A DNA stretch of 64,000 nucleotides from assembly GCA_013289715.1 (NCBI GenBank), contig JABCZJ010000005.1:1-64000 (forward strand), given 5' to 3'. This stretch comes from Acidobacteriota bacterium. GTDB lineage: Bacteria; Acidobacteriota; Terriglobia; Acidiferrales; UBA7541. The translations under genes were made by a program, and so were the position numbers. Shown here piece by piece: positions 17,572 to 27,277 of this stretch; the stretch's first letter is position 1; every line of letters begins with the position of its first letter. Under the pieces are notes generated by a model. That model ran no database searches and was not told where the DNA came from. It was given only the letters and a program-made list of their open reading frames with translations.

Positions 17572-19086
17572 ATGAAAGTCGGAAAGTATCTGGCTGCAGC
17601 TGCGTTAATCGGCGCGCTGAGCTCTGGCACAGGCTATGCGCAAACTGCGCCGCCGAAAATGAAGATGGCGACACCGATCCCGCCTTCCATCACCACGCCG
17701 GATTCCGTAGGCACGAGCATTGGCACGTTGAAATTTTTCGACGGTTTCCCGGACGACGCGACAGTGCAGAAGGTTTACGACAACCTCGATTTTCAGCGCG
17801 GAGTGCAGGCGTTTTTGAGTGGCATGCCGGGTACCTCCCTCGCGGCGATGCGGACGGGTTTTGCCAAGCTGGGCGCTCTCAACAACAACATTTTGATTTT
17901 CGAGAATCGCCTGGATTCCAAATCACTCTTCCTCACGGGCAACACTGACTCCGTCTATTTCAGCACATGGCTCAACTTGAAAGACGGTCCCTTGGTTCTT
18001 GAAACGCCTCCCAAGGTACTCGCGTTTATTGACGACGCTTGGTTTCAGTACGTCACCGATATCGGCAACGCTGGTCGTGACAAAGGGCAAGGCGGCAAGT
18101 ACCTCGTCCTCCCGCCGGGCTACACGGGGCCAGTGCCCGAGGGCTACTTGGTCGCTAAATCGCGCACTTACAATCTGTGGCTCATGGGTCGCGGATTCAA
18201 AGTGAACGGCGACCTTAAGCCTGCCGTGGACGGCATCAAGAAAAATTTGCGCGTATACCCGCTTTCGCAGGCGGCGAACCCGCCGGCAACGAGATTTATC
18301 AATGGCTCAGGCGTGGCGGTAAACACAGTCCACGCCAACGACTTCGGCTACTTTGAAGAACTGAACGAGGTGGTACAGGAAGAACCAAGCGAGGCGCTGG
18401 ACCCCGAAAGGCTCGGATTGTTCGCGTCCATCGGCATCGAAAAGGGCAAGCCCTTTGCGCCTGACGAGCGTATGAAGAAGATCCTGACGGACTCGGCGGC
18501 GGTCGGTAACGCCACGGCGCGGGCCATGTTGTTCCGCACGCGCATGAAAGACGCCTACTACTACCCGCACAGCGCTTGGCTCACCACGTTTTCTGGCGGC
18601 TACGAGTTCCTATTGCAACCGGGTGTGCGCAATCTCGATGCGCGGGTCATGTTTCACTACTACGCAACGGGGATCACTCCCGCGATGGCTATGAAGATGG
18701 TGGGTATCGGCTCGCAATATGCTGCGGCGTTCGTGGATTCCACGGGAAAACCGCTAGACGGGAGCAAGACCTACAAGATTCACTTGCCACCGAACATCCC
18801 CGCGAAGGACTTCTGGTCGTTCGTCGTTTATGACAACCAAACTCGCTCGATGCTGCAGACCGACGAGCAATTTCCGAGTATCGGCAGTGAAGATAAAACC
18901 GTCGTTGTTAACCCCGATACGTCGGTGGATGTTTATTTTGGGCCGACGGCGCCAGCAGGGCACGAAACGAACTGGGTACAAACCGTACCCGGTAAGGGTT
19001 GGAACGTTTTACTGCGGCTGTACGGCCCATTGCAGGCGTGGTTCGACAAGACATGGAAGCCTGGTGAATTCGAGCTGGTGCAGTGA
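17572..19086 (+). CDS. Exported DUF1254/DUF1214 protein, second of three
   Basis: A 504-residue protein with signal peptide KVGKYLAAAALIGALSSG ending in GYAQ. DUF1254 elements follow (VYDNLDFQRGVQAFL, LTGNTDSVYFSTWLNL, GGKYLVLPPGY), and DUF1214 ends AGHETNWVQTVPGKGWNVLL and LYGPLQAWFDKTWKPGE. The frame is open for 447 bases upstream inside the preceding gene, but ATG 17572 with GGGAGG (17561-17566) is the real start. It is a close paralogue of the next gene: block order and many motifs coincide (for example KYLVLP.GY, LPP.IPA.DFW). Tandem duplication within a beta-barrel operon suggests related substrates. Confidence 0.9.
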   Translation: MKVGKYLAAAALIGALSSGTGYAQTAPPKMKMATPIPPSITTPDSVGTSIGTLKFFDGFPDDATVQKVYDNLDFQRGVQAFLSGMPGTSLAAMRTGFAKLGALNNNILIFENRLDSKSLFLTGNTDSVYFSTWLNLKDGPLVLETPPKVLAFIDDAWFQYVTDIGNAGRDKGQGGKYLVLPPGYTGPVPEGYLVAKSRTYNLWLMGRGFKVNGDLKPAVDGIKKNLRVYPLSQAANPPATRFINGSGVAVNTVHANDFGYFEELNEVVQEEPSEALDPERLGLFASIGIEKGKPFAPDERMKKILTDSAAVGNATARAMLFRTRMKDAYYYPHSAWLTTFSGGYEFLLQPGVRNLDARVMFHYYATGITPAMAMKMVGIGSQYAAAFVDSTGKPLDGSKTYKIHLPPNIPAKDFWSFVVYDNQTRSMLQTDEQFPSIGSEDKTVVVNPDTSVDVYFGPTAPAGHETNWVQTVPGKGWNVLLRLYGPLQAWFDKTWKPGEFELVQ

Positions 19087-19120
19087 GCGCGCGCATTAAA
19101 CCACCGCGGAGGAAAATCTA

Positions 19121-20644
19121 ATGAAGCGGATAGTATATCTGGCGGTAGCAGTACTTGCTGGCGCGCTAAGTACCACCACTGCGAATGCCCAAAACGCGTC
19201 GCAGACCACGGACATTCCGCCGTCAACGTTGCAGTCGATCTCTACTCCCGACAAACTCGATACCCCCGTTGGTAAACTGACTTTCTCCGACGGCGTGCCA
19301 ACCGGAGACACCGTCAAAATTCTCTACGACAATCTGGACCGCACGCGCGGCGTCACGGTGTATCTCGATAACCTCGGCGCAGTCGCGATTCGCGCCTTTC
19401 TCTCGAGCCTTGCCGCGCAGGGTGCCGACGCGCCCAACAAGATCGCCATTTTCGAACAACTGATGGACTCCCAAGCAATCGTTTTGACTGCGAATACCTC
19501 GACGCTCTACGCGTTCTCGCGCACCGATCTGGCAAACGACGGGCCGACCGTCATCGAGGTGCCGCCGGGGATGCTGGGCTTTCTGGACGACGATTGGGAG
19601 CGCTTCGTCGGCGACCTTGGAGTCACGGGGCCCGACAAGGGCAAAGGCGGCAAGTATCTCGTATTGCCCGCGGGCTACGACGGCCAGATTCCCGACGGAT
19701 ATTTCTTGCTGAAGCCTCGAACCAACAAGAATTTTCTTTTCTTGCGCGGCGGGATTGCGAACGGCCTCGAAGCCGCCGCCAAGAACATGACTTCGGGGAT
19801 CAAAATCTATCCCCTTAAGGACGCGGCCCAGCCCGCTCCGACCACCTTCACCAACTTGTCCGGCAAATCCGTCAACACACTTTTCCCAAACACGCTCGCC
19901 TACTACGAGTACCTGAACGCAATCATTCAGGACGAGCCTATCGACGCGATTGACCCGATGCAGCGTGGCGCCATTGCCACCATCGGTATCGTCAAGGGAA
20001 AGCCCTTCGCTCCCGATGACCGGATGAAGAACCTACTCACCGAAGCTGGCACAGTGGGAAGCGCTACCGCGCGCGCCATCACTTTCGAGCCTCGCATCGG
20101 TGGCGTGTATCTCTATCCCGGCACCGACAGCGTCTGGTCGGGTTTCTTCGCGAACGGGAACGCTACGTTCGAAGTGGATGGAACGGCGCAGCTTGAGGCG
20201 GCCGTGCTGTATTGCTTCAATGCCGGCGGGGTGACGCCAGCCATGGCGAAGACGGCTGTAGGCGTCGGCTCCGATTACGCCGGGGCGTATTTTGACTCCA
20301 AGAAACAGCCGTTCGATGGCTCCAAAACCTACAAAGTCCATCTGCCGCCCGATGTGCCGGTAAACAACTTCTGGGCCGTCACGATCTATGACACGCAGAC
20401 GCGCTCGATGTTGCAGACCGGCCAGAAATTCCCGACAGTCGGAAGCCAGACGAAGGGGATAGAGAAGAACGCAGACGGGTCGTTCGACATCTATTTCTCG
20501 CCGAAGGCTCCGGCAGGCAAAGAGAACAACTGGCTGCAGACGGTTCCGGGCAAGAGCTGGTTTGTGATCCTGCGCATGTACGGGCCTCTGGAGCCTTGGT
20601 TCAATAAGACATGGCGTCCGAGTGAGATTGAGCTGGTGAAGTGA
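19121..20644 (+). CDS. Exported DUF1254/DUF1214 protein, third of three
   Basis: A 507-residue protein with signal peptide IVYLAVAVLAGALSTTTANA. It parallels the upstream paralogue along its length (ILYDNLDRTRGVTVYLDNL, LTANTSTLYAFSRTDL, GGKYLVLPAGYDGQIPDGY, KENNWLQTVPGKSWFVILRM, WFNKTWRPSEIELVK). A GGAGGA site precedes the ATG and the gap to the previous gene is 34 bases. Together with the first gene these form a three-member set downstream of a barrel protein. The repeated GKGGKYL.LP.GY and NW.QTVPGK motifs are the best positions for probing a shared ligand site, though none is characterised. Confidence 0.9.
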   Translation: MKRIVYLAVAVLAGALSTTTANAQNASQTTDIPPSTLQSISTPDKLDTPVGKLTFSDGVPTGDTVKILYDNLDRTRGVTVYLDNLGAVAIRAFLSSLAAQGADAPNKIAIFEQLMDSQAIVLTANTSTLYAFSRTDLANDGPTVIEVPPGMLGFLDDDWERFVGDLGVTGPDKGKGGKYLVLPAGYDGQIPDGYFLLKPRTNKNFLFLRGGIANGLEAAAKNMTSGIKIYPLKDAAQPAPTTFTNLSGKSVNTLFPNTLAYYEYLNAIIQDEPIDAIDPMQRGAIATIGIVKGKPFAPDDRMKNLLTEAGTVGSATARAITFEPRIGGVYLYPGTDSVWSGFFANGNATFEVDGTAQLEAAVLYCFNAGGVTPAMAKTAVGVGSDYAGAYFDSKKQPFDGSKTYKVHLPPDVPVNNFWAVTIYDTQTRSMLQTGQKFPTVGSQTKGIEKNADGSFDIYFSPKAPAGKENNWLQTVPGKSWFVILRMYGPLEPWFNKTWRPSEIELVK

Positions 20645-20697
20645 CCGTGACAGCTTCTACGGGAGCATCCAGGATTTTCGTCTGTTGCGAGTTTCAC

Positions 20698-20710
20698 TGG
20701 TAGTTTTGAC
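20698..20710 (+). promoter_or_regulatory. Degenerate copy of the TGGTAGTTTTACC box
   Basis: TGGTAGTTTTGAC matches the first 13 bases of the 42-bp element at 11 positions and lies 117 bases before the DUF3300 start. The second conserved half is not seen, so confidence is lower than for the two full copies. Confidence 0.35.
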
Positions 20711-20826
20711 ACTTTCAACGAAGCCAGGCTCGGATGTAAATACTGGGTGCGACATACCATGTGAACTCGGGTAGGCCAGATCCGAATGAAATGAAGTATC
20801 AGGGATTAAAGCGGAGGAATAAAGCC

Positions 20827-22230
20827 ATGCGGACATGTGGGGTCAAGAGAACAAATTTGGATTTCAGATACGGCGCCGCGGAGTTGAACTCCGGTGCGCA
20901 TTCGAATCCGAGATCGAACTACGTTCGATTTCTGGTGGCAATTCTTTGCGCACTGCTCATTGCGCCGGGTGATACCTGGGCGTATGCAAGGTCAGTGCAT
21001 CAGGATGCTGCGGCGCAAGGGCAAGACGCCGCCAAGATCCCGAATGACCAATTGGATTCGCTGGTGGCGCCGGTCGCGCTCTATCCCGATCCGCTTCTGG
21101 CCCAAGTGCTCGCGGCGTCAACTTATCCTCTCGAACTCGTTCAACTCCAGAATTGGTTAGGGAAACACCCGGACTTGAAAGGACAAGCGCTCTCCGACGC
21201 GGTGGAAAAAGAGGACTGGGATCCCAGCGTGCAGGCCATGTCTGCGTTTCCAGACCTGGTGAAACAACTTGTCGACGGTATCAAATGGACCACCGACCTG
21301 GGAAACGCCTTCCTCGCGCAACAGAGTGACGTGATGGACGCGGTACAACGCATGCGCAAGAAGGCCATGGATGCAGGAAACCTAAAATCCACTGAGCAAC
21401 AGACTGTGGAGACGAAGGTGGTAGAGACGAAGACCGTAGTAGTCGTTCAGCAGGCCAACCCACAGATTGTCTATGTGCCGTCCTATAATCCGGTGGTCGT
21501 TTACGGACCTCCCGTCTACCCCTATCCTCCGATTTACTACCCGCCGCCCAGTTATTACGCTGCGGGCGTTGCGATTGCCTTTGGAGTCGGGCTCGCCATC
21601 GGTTCCTACTACCGCGGGGGCTGGGGCTATAACTGCGGGTGGGGGCACAGCAACGTCAACATCAACATCAACAATAATTACGTACGCCACTACAACAACA
21701 CGAATATCAATCGCGGGAACATCAACACGGGCAATATCAACCGGCCCAGCACCTTGCCTGCCGGCGGCGGCAACAACTGGCAACACAATCCGCAACATCG
21801 TGGTGGAACTCCGTACTCAAACCGGGCTACCGCAACCCAATATGGCGGGACGGCTCGTGGGGATTCCGCGGCCACGCGACAAGCGAATGCCCGACAGAAC
21901 CAGGCACGGCAACAGCCCGCCTCAATGAACCGCGGCGGAGGCGGCGGAAACGCTTCCGCACGCCCCGGGGGCGGAGCCGCAAACGCGTCCACGCGCCCGG
22001 CGGGCGGAGGCGCGAACAATATGGGCGCGAACCGCGGCGGCGGTGCTGGCGGCGAACGCGTTGGCAACCGGCAAGTTCCCAATACTCCGAGCGCCACAAA
22101 TAAGAGCGCATTCGGTGGCGCATCGAGCGGGATGAGCGGCAACGCAGCTCGTACTAGCAATCAGAGAGGGGCTTCCAGCATGGGAGCTTCCCGCGGCGGT
22201 GCGGCCAGAAGCGGCGGGCGGAGCAGGTGA
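20827..22230 (+). CDS. Exported DUF3300 protein
   Basis: A 467-residue protein. The signal segment YVRFLVAILCALLIAPGD ends near TWAYA. The DUF3300 domain follows: LDSLVAPVALYPDPLLAQVL, STYPLELVQLQNWL, EDWDPSVQAMSAFPDLVKQL, VYVPSYNPVVVYGPP. After a Tyr/Pro-rich stretch and one hydrophobic helix (AAGVAIAFGVGLAIGS) comes a long Asn/Gly/Arg low-complexity tail (about residues 300-467). ATG 20827 was chosen because GCGGAGGAAT lies just before it; in-frame starts further upstream lack ribosome sites. DUF3300 genes are usually next to DUF2950 genes, as here. The role is unknown but extracytoplasmic. Confidence 0.9.
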   Translation: MRTCGVKRTNLDFRYGAAELNSGAHSNPRSNYVRFLVAILCALLIAPGDTWAYARSVHQDAAAQGQDAAKIPNDQLDSLVAPVALYPDPLLAQVLAASTYPLELVQLQNWLGKHPDLKGQALSDAVEKEDWDPSVQAMSAFPDLVKQLVDGIKWTTDLGNAFLAQQSDVMDAVQRMRKKAMDAGNLKSTEQQTVETKVVETKTVVVVQQANPQIVYVPSYNPVVVYGPPVYPYPPIYYPPPSYYAAGVAIAFGVGLAIGSYYRGGWGYNCGWGHSNVNININNNYVRHYNNTNINRGNINTGNINRPSTLPAGGGNNWQHNPQHRGGTPYSNRATATQYGGTARGDSAATRQANARQNQARQQPASMNRGGGGGNASARPGGGAANASTRPAGGGANNMGANRGGGAGGERVGNRQVPNTPSATNKSAFGGASSGMSGNAARTSNQRGASSMGASRGGAARSGGRSR

Positions 22231-22256
22231 GCACATCTATGCACAAGGAGAAAGCA

Positions 22257-23234
22257 ATGAGCGCAAGATCAGAGAACGTCGTTACATACGCCACTCTTTT
22301 GGCGGCCCTGGTAGTCGCCCTGTGCTCGCCGGTAGCCGTGCACGCACAGCCACTTTCCGAGCCCAGCGCGGCCGCGACCCCACAAACCACGCAGACAGGA
22401 TTTGCGACGCCGCAAGAAGCGGCTGCCGCGCTAATCAAAGCAGCGGGAGACTATGACGTGCAAGCGCTGACGGCGATGTTCGGGCAGGATGGTGAAGACT
22501 TGGTGAGTACGGCCGACCCCGTCCAGGACAAAAACAACGCAGCTGCATTTGCGGAGCGCGCGCAAAAAAAGAATTCGGTGGTGATAGATCCGAAGAACCC
22601 GAACCAAGCCACGATCCTGGTGGGCGACGAGGAGTGGCCGTTGCCGGTTCCGCTGCTCAAGAAGGACGGGAAATGGTATTTCAATTCAAAGACCGGTCAC
22701 GATGAGGTCCTTTACCGGCGCATCGGAGCCAACGAACTGGACGCCATTCAAATTTGCCGTGGATTCGTGGAGGCACAAGAGGAATACGCCTCGGAAGTTC
22801 ACGATGATTCCGGCATCAATCAGTACGCTCAGCGAACGATCAGTACGGACGGTAAGCAGGATGGGCTCGCGTGGAAAAATCCAGACGGAACCTGGGAAGG
22901 TCCGGTCAGCGAGACAGTTGCAAAAGCAATCCAACAGGGTTACACGACGAGCGGCGAACCCTTCCACGGCTACTATTTCAAAGTTCTGAAGGGTCAGGGC
23001 CCCGCGGCTCCGAACGGAGAACTCGACTACGTGATCAACGGCGTGATGATTGGCGGTTTTGCTCTGGTGGCTTGGCCCGCCGAGTACAAGGTCACGGGTG
23101 TCCAGACTTTTATCGTCAGCTACAGCGGAATCGTCTACCAGAAGGACCTGGGGCCTGATACCGCAACAACCGCCGCCGCGATGGACCGCTACAACCCAGA
23201 CAAGACTTGGCATCGCACGGACGACAACTGGTGA
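22257..23234 (+). CDS. Exported DUF2950 protein
   Basis: A 325-residue secreted protein with signal peptide LLAALVVALCSPVAVHAQP. The DUF2950 body includes FATPQEAAAALIKAAGDYDV, LPVPLLKKDGKWYFN, VEAQEEYASEVHDDSG and HGYYFKVLKGQGPAAPNG, and ends DRYNPDKTWHRTDDNW. The family is unstudied biochemically and normally accompanies DUF3300, the gene immediately upstream. ATG 22257 follows AAGGAGA; an alternative TTG/GTG at 22227 overlaps the upstream stop codon but has no ribosome site. The coupling with DUF3300 suggests the pair acts together in the periplasm or outer membrane. Confidence 0.9.
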   Translation: MSARSENVVTYATLLAALVVALCSPVAVHAQPLSEPSAAATPQTTQTGFATPQEAAAALIKAAGDYDVQALTAMFGQDGEDLVSTADPVQDKNNAAAFAERAQKKNSVVIDPKNPNQATILVGDEEWPLPVPLLKKDGKWYFNSKTGHDEVLYRRIGANELDAIQICRGFVEAQEEYASEVHDDSGINQYAQRTISTDGKQDGLAWKNPDGTWEGPVSETVAKAIQQGYTTSGEPFHGYYFKVLKGQGPAAPNGELDYVINGVMIGGFALVAWPAEYKVTGVQTFIVSYSGIVYQKDLGPDTATTAAAMDRYNPDKTWHRTDDNW

Positions 23235-23279
23235 TCAACGCCGACGGATATCGCTCACGTGGCGCTCCCAGGAGAAACC

Positions 23280-23873
23280 ATGAATACTTACAAACCGCTG
23301 TTAGCTGTTTCCTTTTTCTTAGCGTGCACCGTTTTCCCGCCAGTGAGTCGCGCGCAAGCGCCGGTCTTCGAGGTCACGCCAGTAAATAGCTCGATCAACT
23401 TCGACGTGGAATCGTCGGTGGCGATCAAGGGAACTTTTAGCAAGTGGGGCGCCACACTGACATTTGCGTCGCCTGAACTCTCGACGGGCGTTTTAGAGAT
23501 CAAAATTCAGGCTGATAGCGTGAATACCGGCAGCGGGATGAAGGACGGCAAGCTGAAGAGTAAGGACTTCTTCGACGTGAAGAACAACCCGGAGATCACG
23601 TTTAAGTCAACGAAGATTGTGCAGACCGGACCCGATACCTTTGAAGTGGACGGCGACTTTACGATCCGCGGAGTTACCAAACAGGAAAAGTTAACGCTAG
23701 CAATTACTGGCAAGGGGACAGGCTCGGGGACGGTTAAAGGGATAATGGCCTTCGACCGCAAGCAGTACGGGATGAACAGCGGCATTCCCTTCATCAAGAT
23801 TGCCGACCGTGTTGAGGTGAGCGTCGACCTTAAGGCAACGCGGGTCAGCGGACCTCCGGTAAATCTAAAGTAA
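23280..23873 (+). CDS. YceI-family periplasmic lipocalin-like protein
   Basis: A 197-residue exported protein. The signal peptide (LLAVSFFLACTVFPPVSRAQ) leads into the YceI barrel: VNSSINFDVESSVAIKGTF, VNTGSGMKDGKLKSKDFF, NNPEITFKSTKIV, GDFTIRGVTKQEKLTLAI. YceI proteins bind long amphiphilic molecules such as isoprenoids in a lipocalin-like pocket. ATG 23280 is preceded by CAGGAGAAACC. It continues the co-oriented series 45 bases after DUF2950. The ligand is not predictable from sequence. Confidence 0.9.
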   Translation: MNTYKPLLAVSFFLACTVFPPVSRAQAPVFEVTPVNSSINFDVESSVAIKGTFSKWGATLTFASPELSTGVLEIKIQADSVNTGSGMKDGKLKSKDFFDVKNNPEITFKSTKIVQTGPDTFEVDGDFTIRGVTKQEKLTLAITGKGTGSGTVKGIMAFDRKQYGMNSGIPFIKIADRVEVSVDLKATRVSGPPVNLK

Positions 23874-24105
23874 TAGCGTCCAGGCGCAGGTGCGGTCGCG
23901 CGTTATTCGACCACTGACCCTGGGGAGAAATTTCCCGGTGTTTTGAGAATCATTTCATACTGTGGGCTGCGACGTCGTCGGTTAGTGGCGAAGCCAAAGA
24001 CTGAGATTGCGGCTCACCTCAATGGGAACCTGGTCGCTGCTCCGACGCACGTTGCCGAAGAAAGTGGGGCTGCAATCAATCCGAAATATTCGTGGAGGAT
24101 AAGAG

Positions 24106-24654
24106 ATGAAAAAACTCACAGCAGCTTTGATCTTGGTTACTGCATTGATGGTTTCCGTACAGGTCGCACGGACAAACGGTAACCCGCCACCGAAAACGAG
24201 CCCGCAGCAGGCCAGCACACCGCCGAATACAGCTAACCAGGAACAGAATATCCAAGAATATATCGCGCTACTGCGCTCCGACGTCCGTCAGCAGAAAGCC
24301 GAAATGATGGGAGCGGTTATGCAGCTAAGCGCGGAAGAAGCTGCAAAATTCTGGCCGATCTACAGCGAGTACGACGCGGAGTTGTCCAAGTTGAACGACC
24401 TGAGAGTGGCGAATATTGAAGAGTATGGCCGGACGTACTCACAAATGACAGATGCTAAGGCGGACGAACTGATTCAGAACGCGATGGCTTACGAAAAGCA
24501 GCGGTCCGAACTTCTTGCAAAATACTATGGCCGCGTCAAACAGGCATTGGGGGCAGTCACGGCAGCTCGCTTCGTTCAGGTGGAGCACCAATTGCTTTTA
24601 ATTATTGACCTCCAAATCGCTTCTTCACTCCCTATTGTTGGGCAAGGCTCGTAA
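24106..24654 (+). CDS. Periplasmic helical protein, Spy/CpxP-like in layout
   Basis: A 182-residue protein with signal peptide KKLTAALILVTALMVSVQV. The rest is almost wholly helical and charged (EYIALLRSDVRQQKAEMMG, LSAEEAAKFWPIYSEYDAEL, LLAKYYGRVKQALGAVTAAR). The spacing of helices and the SAEEAAKFWPIY...VTAARFVQVE pattern resemble LTxxQ-motif periplasmic chaperone-like proteins, but no exact LTxxQ is present. GGAGGATAAG precedes the ATG. It lies 22 bases upstream of the next exported-protein gene, so both are probably one transcript. A chaperone role is only a suggestion. Confidence 0.65.
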   Translation: MKKLTAALILVTALMVSVQVARTNGNPPPKTSPQQASTPPNTANQEQNIQEYIALLRSDVRQQKAEMMGAVMQLSAEEAAKFWPIYSEYDAELSKLNDLRVANIEEYGRTYSQMTDAKADELIQNAMAYEKQRSELLAKYYGRVKQALGAVTAARFVQVEHQLLLIIDLQIASSLPIVGQGS

Positions 24655-24676
24655 ATTCCAAAGGTGGAGACACAAA

Positions 24677-25330
24677 ATGCGAAAAGGAATTGTCGGGGCT
24701 GCAACACTCTTGGCGGGGCTGGTAACTGTGAACCCCAGTTTGTGCGCAATTCCTCCGACGGTCAGATTATCCGAGACACCGATGACGGCGACCCTTGCAG
24801 CTCAGAATGCGCAAAAAATCACGATTCCGGCCGGGACGCGAATCCTGGTGCGAATGATCGATTCGGTGGACTCCAGCAAACAAAAGGCGGGATATCGCTT
24901 CAGCGCCAGCCTCGAGACGAACTTGCAAGACGACAATGTTGTCGTGGCGCCGCGAGGCACTCTCGTTTATGGCGTCCTGGCTTCGGCGTCATCCGCCGGC
25001 AGAATGTCGGGGAGTTCTGAGCTAACGCTTGAGCTGACCGACATCGTGATTAACGGAACCGCCTATCCGCTTCTTACGAGCACCTATGCAGTGAAGGGGA
25101 GCGGAGAGGGTGGGAACACGGCTAAAAAGGTAATCGGCGGTACGGGACTCGGTGCCCTCATCGGCGGGATCGCCGGGGGCGGAAAGGGAGCCGGCATTGG
25201 TGCGCTCGTTGGACTTGCGGGTGGGACAGCCATCGCCGCTTCCAAAAAGGGAGAACAGCTCACCATACCCAGCGAATCTCTGCTGGAATTCCGGCTCGCA
25301 CAGCCGGCGCCACTGCCGGTCGCAAACTAG
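24677..25330 (+). CDS. Exported protein with glycine-zipper segment
   Basis: A 217-residue protein. The signal peptide (VGAATLLAGLVTVNPSLCA) is followed by a beta-rich domain: ITIPAGTRILVRMIDSVDSS, YRFSASLETNL, VVVAPRGTLVYGVLASA, SSELTLELTDIVINGTAYPL. A glycine-zipper membrane segment comes next (GGTGLGALIGGIAGGGKGAG), then IPSESLLEFRLAQP. The opening resembles the beta domain of VirB10/TrbI proteins, but size and context differ. Such proteins are common in acidobacterial genomes without known function. ATG 24677 with AAGGTGGAGA upstream is preferred to the longer frame that starts inside the preceding gene. Confidence 0.72.
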   Translation: MRKGIVGAATLLAGLVTVNPSLCAIPPTVRLSETPMTATLAAQNAQKITIPAGTRILVRMIDSVDSSKQKAGYRFSASLETNLQDDNVVVAPRGTLVYGVLASASSAGRMSGSSELTLELTDIVINGTAYPLLTSTYAVKGSGEGGNTAKKVIGGTGLGALIGGIAGGGKGAGIGALVGLAGGTAIAASKKGEQLTIPSESLLEFRLAQPAPLPVAN

Positions 25331-25733
25331 GTGCCCCAAGGATATCCATGGCAGGCTCGCGGGCCGGCGCAAAAGTGGCCGCAGCTTCAGTGAAGAACGG
25401 CCATCGAGTGACGAACGTTCGGATGTGTTACTGCCGTCCCCGGCGCACCACAAATCCTCGCTCGACACCTTTCGAGGCCACGACCGAAGTCGATCCCAAT
25501 GCGGTTCCGCATTGAAGCAGCGAGTTCTATCACATACGAGAGCTCAAGAAACAGCGTTTCGACGCCGCACAAGGATTTGGACACTGTTGGCCACTGGAAA
25601 CCGTGAAGAAGGGTCCATCCTACAATAAATCCTCAGTCAGCGGATTGCCCTCGTAGGCGGGACGAGTTTCACGACTATAGCTCCTCCCACTTAGAGCGCC
25701 AGGATTTCGCTCAATGGAGCCGACCGAGGCAAA
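25331..25733. other. Intergenic stretch, convergent gene ends
   Basis: No recognisable coding sequence. The stretch lies between the ends of two convergent genes; I could not identify a clear hairpin-plus-T-run terminator. Confidence 0.4.
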
Positions 25734-26766
25734 TTACTTTTTGTCATCATCGGTGTCGCCTGGAACGGGAACCCAGACGTTATCGGCCGCGGCGATCTCA
25801 ATATCTTCCAGTGAAGTTGAAATACCGACGCGCTGGAGCCCAGACTTCTTTTTCGGGGTAGCTTGGAAAACCAGGTAATACTGATTATTGAAAACCTGTT
25901 GCAGACGGTCAAGGTAAGGCTTGAAACTGAGAAATTTTGACCTCCGAGCGAGAAATATTCTCCGCCAGACTCTTCACTGATTTGCGCCACACCCCCTTGC
26001 CCGAGCTGCACTTCCCGTCTGTTCCGGCCGCTGCGTCCAACGCCGGTAGCGTAAATTCCATGAACAATCACGCCATAGCGCTGTGCCGCAGTGCTGGCAG
26101 AGTCCGCGTCTGCAATCATGCTGGGCATACCAGGGGACATGGTGCCTGCTGAATTGCGATACCCGCGGCCGTAGGTGGGGAAATATTGGGTGTTGGACAT
26201 CCCTTCGCCGCGCAGCCGGTCAATGCCGTCGGTAACCATCAGTACTTCGCGGCGGACTTTCTGCTCGGGCCAACCCTTGATCAAACTGATGAGCGACAGG
26301 TACGGACTGTCCATCGCGGACAAATTTCCACGTGGCAAACGGATGGCCTTGGCCGCCGCGGCGTGATCGGCCGTGAAGTTTTGCACGATCTGGATGGTGG
26401 TGTTGGACATGTAACCGACACCGCTAACCGTCGTCGCGGGCTGTGCGTTGACGAAATCGCGAATGTCGTTGAGGCTGTTTCCGATGCTCGTGTCGCAGGT
26501 GTCGTCAATCAAAATAAAAACTGAAGCGCCGCATTGTCACCGCGGGCGGGAATCAAATGGTCCAGCTTGACCGTCGCCTTCCCTTGCTTTATCTGGACGT
26601 TTTCGGGGCGCAGGATGGGAACCTCACCGTCGCCGCGAACCGATTCGTCGGTGATGATCATGTGAACTTGGACAGTGCTCGCAGCCTGCGCATAAACAGT
26701 CCGCACCCCAAATCCTAGAGCACCTAACCCAACAAGCCATCCCAGCAGAAACTTATAACTCTTCAT
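25734..26766 (-). pseudogene. Exported von Willebrand A-domain protein, broken by two frameshifts
   Basis: The minus-strand frame starts MKSYKFLLGWLVGLGALG (signal peptide) and runs to ARGDNAALQFLF before a stop at about 26512. The adjacent frame continues with LIDDTCDTSIGNSLNDI, the D-x-S-like metal site of a VWA domain, through EVLMVTDGIDRL to GGEYFSLGGQNF. A second shift near 25935 is needed to reach LSFKPYLDRLQQVFNNQYY and the natural end WVPVPGDTDDDKK at 25734. Both breaks sit at coding-strand T runs that are one T short. The restored protein would be about 344 residues, a common acidobacterial VWFA-related secreted protein. Either a true pseudogene or homopolymer sequencing errors. Confidence 0.8.
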
Positions 26767-27264
26767 ACTGCCTCCCAGAAGTCGAGCTACGGTCCAATCG
26801 CTGCCGGATCATGTTTCATTCGAATATTTTGTTGACGACAGCAACGGACGCCGCGTTTACGAACGGTTCGCCCATTACCGGATCGCTGCTTCGCGACCTG
26901 ACCACCTCGGGTCAGAATCTCAGACAAAGATGTAGCCCCCGAGGAACAACATGACCGAAATATCCTCTGCGTCAAGATTAAAGGGAATTGTCAAAACTGC
27001 TAAGAAATGACCCGAAAAAATCCATGCCGGACACTAGAGCTCATCGAATGCAACTGTGTCGGCTTCTGAGGCGGTTCAGTCTGAAGTGGCAGTCGACCAA
27101 TTCACTGCGGATTGGCGTTCTGAGACAATTTCGCGCAGCTTGCGTCAGAACGAAGGGAGGGCAATCAACCATCACTTGGAAAGTTGAAGATCATCGAGCG
27201 AGGATAAATCCTTCGGAAAGAATGACCGAAACCCGCCACTTTCGCCCGCCGCCGCTCGAACTGC
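26767..27264. other. Intergenic stretch, divergent promoters
   Basis: No recognisable gene. It separates the divergent VWA pseudogene and the barrel gene at 27344 and should contain both promoters. Confidence 0.4.
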
Positions 27265-27277
27265 GGGTAATTTTACT
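27265..27277 (+). promoter_or_regulatory. Degenerate copy of the TGGTAGTTTTACC box
   Basis: GGGTAATTTTACT matches the box at 10 of 13 positions and keeps the GGTA-N4-TAC arms. It lies 67 bases before the start of a barrel gene, nearly the same distance as element A. TTTTTGACAATACTCC, a good -35-like segment, follows at about 27292. Confidence 0.35.
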
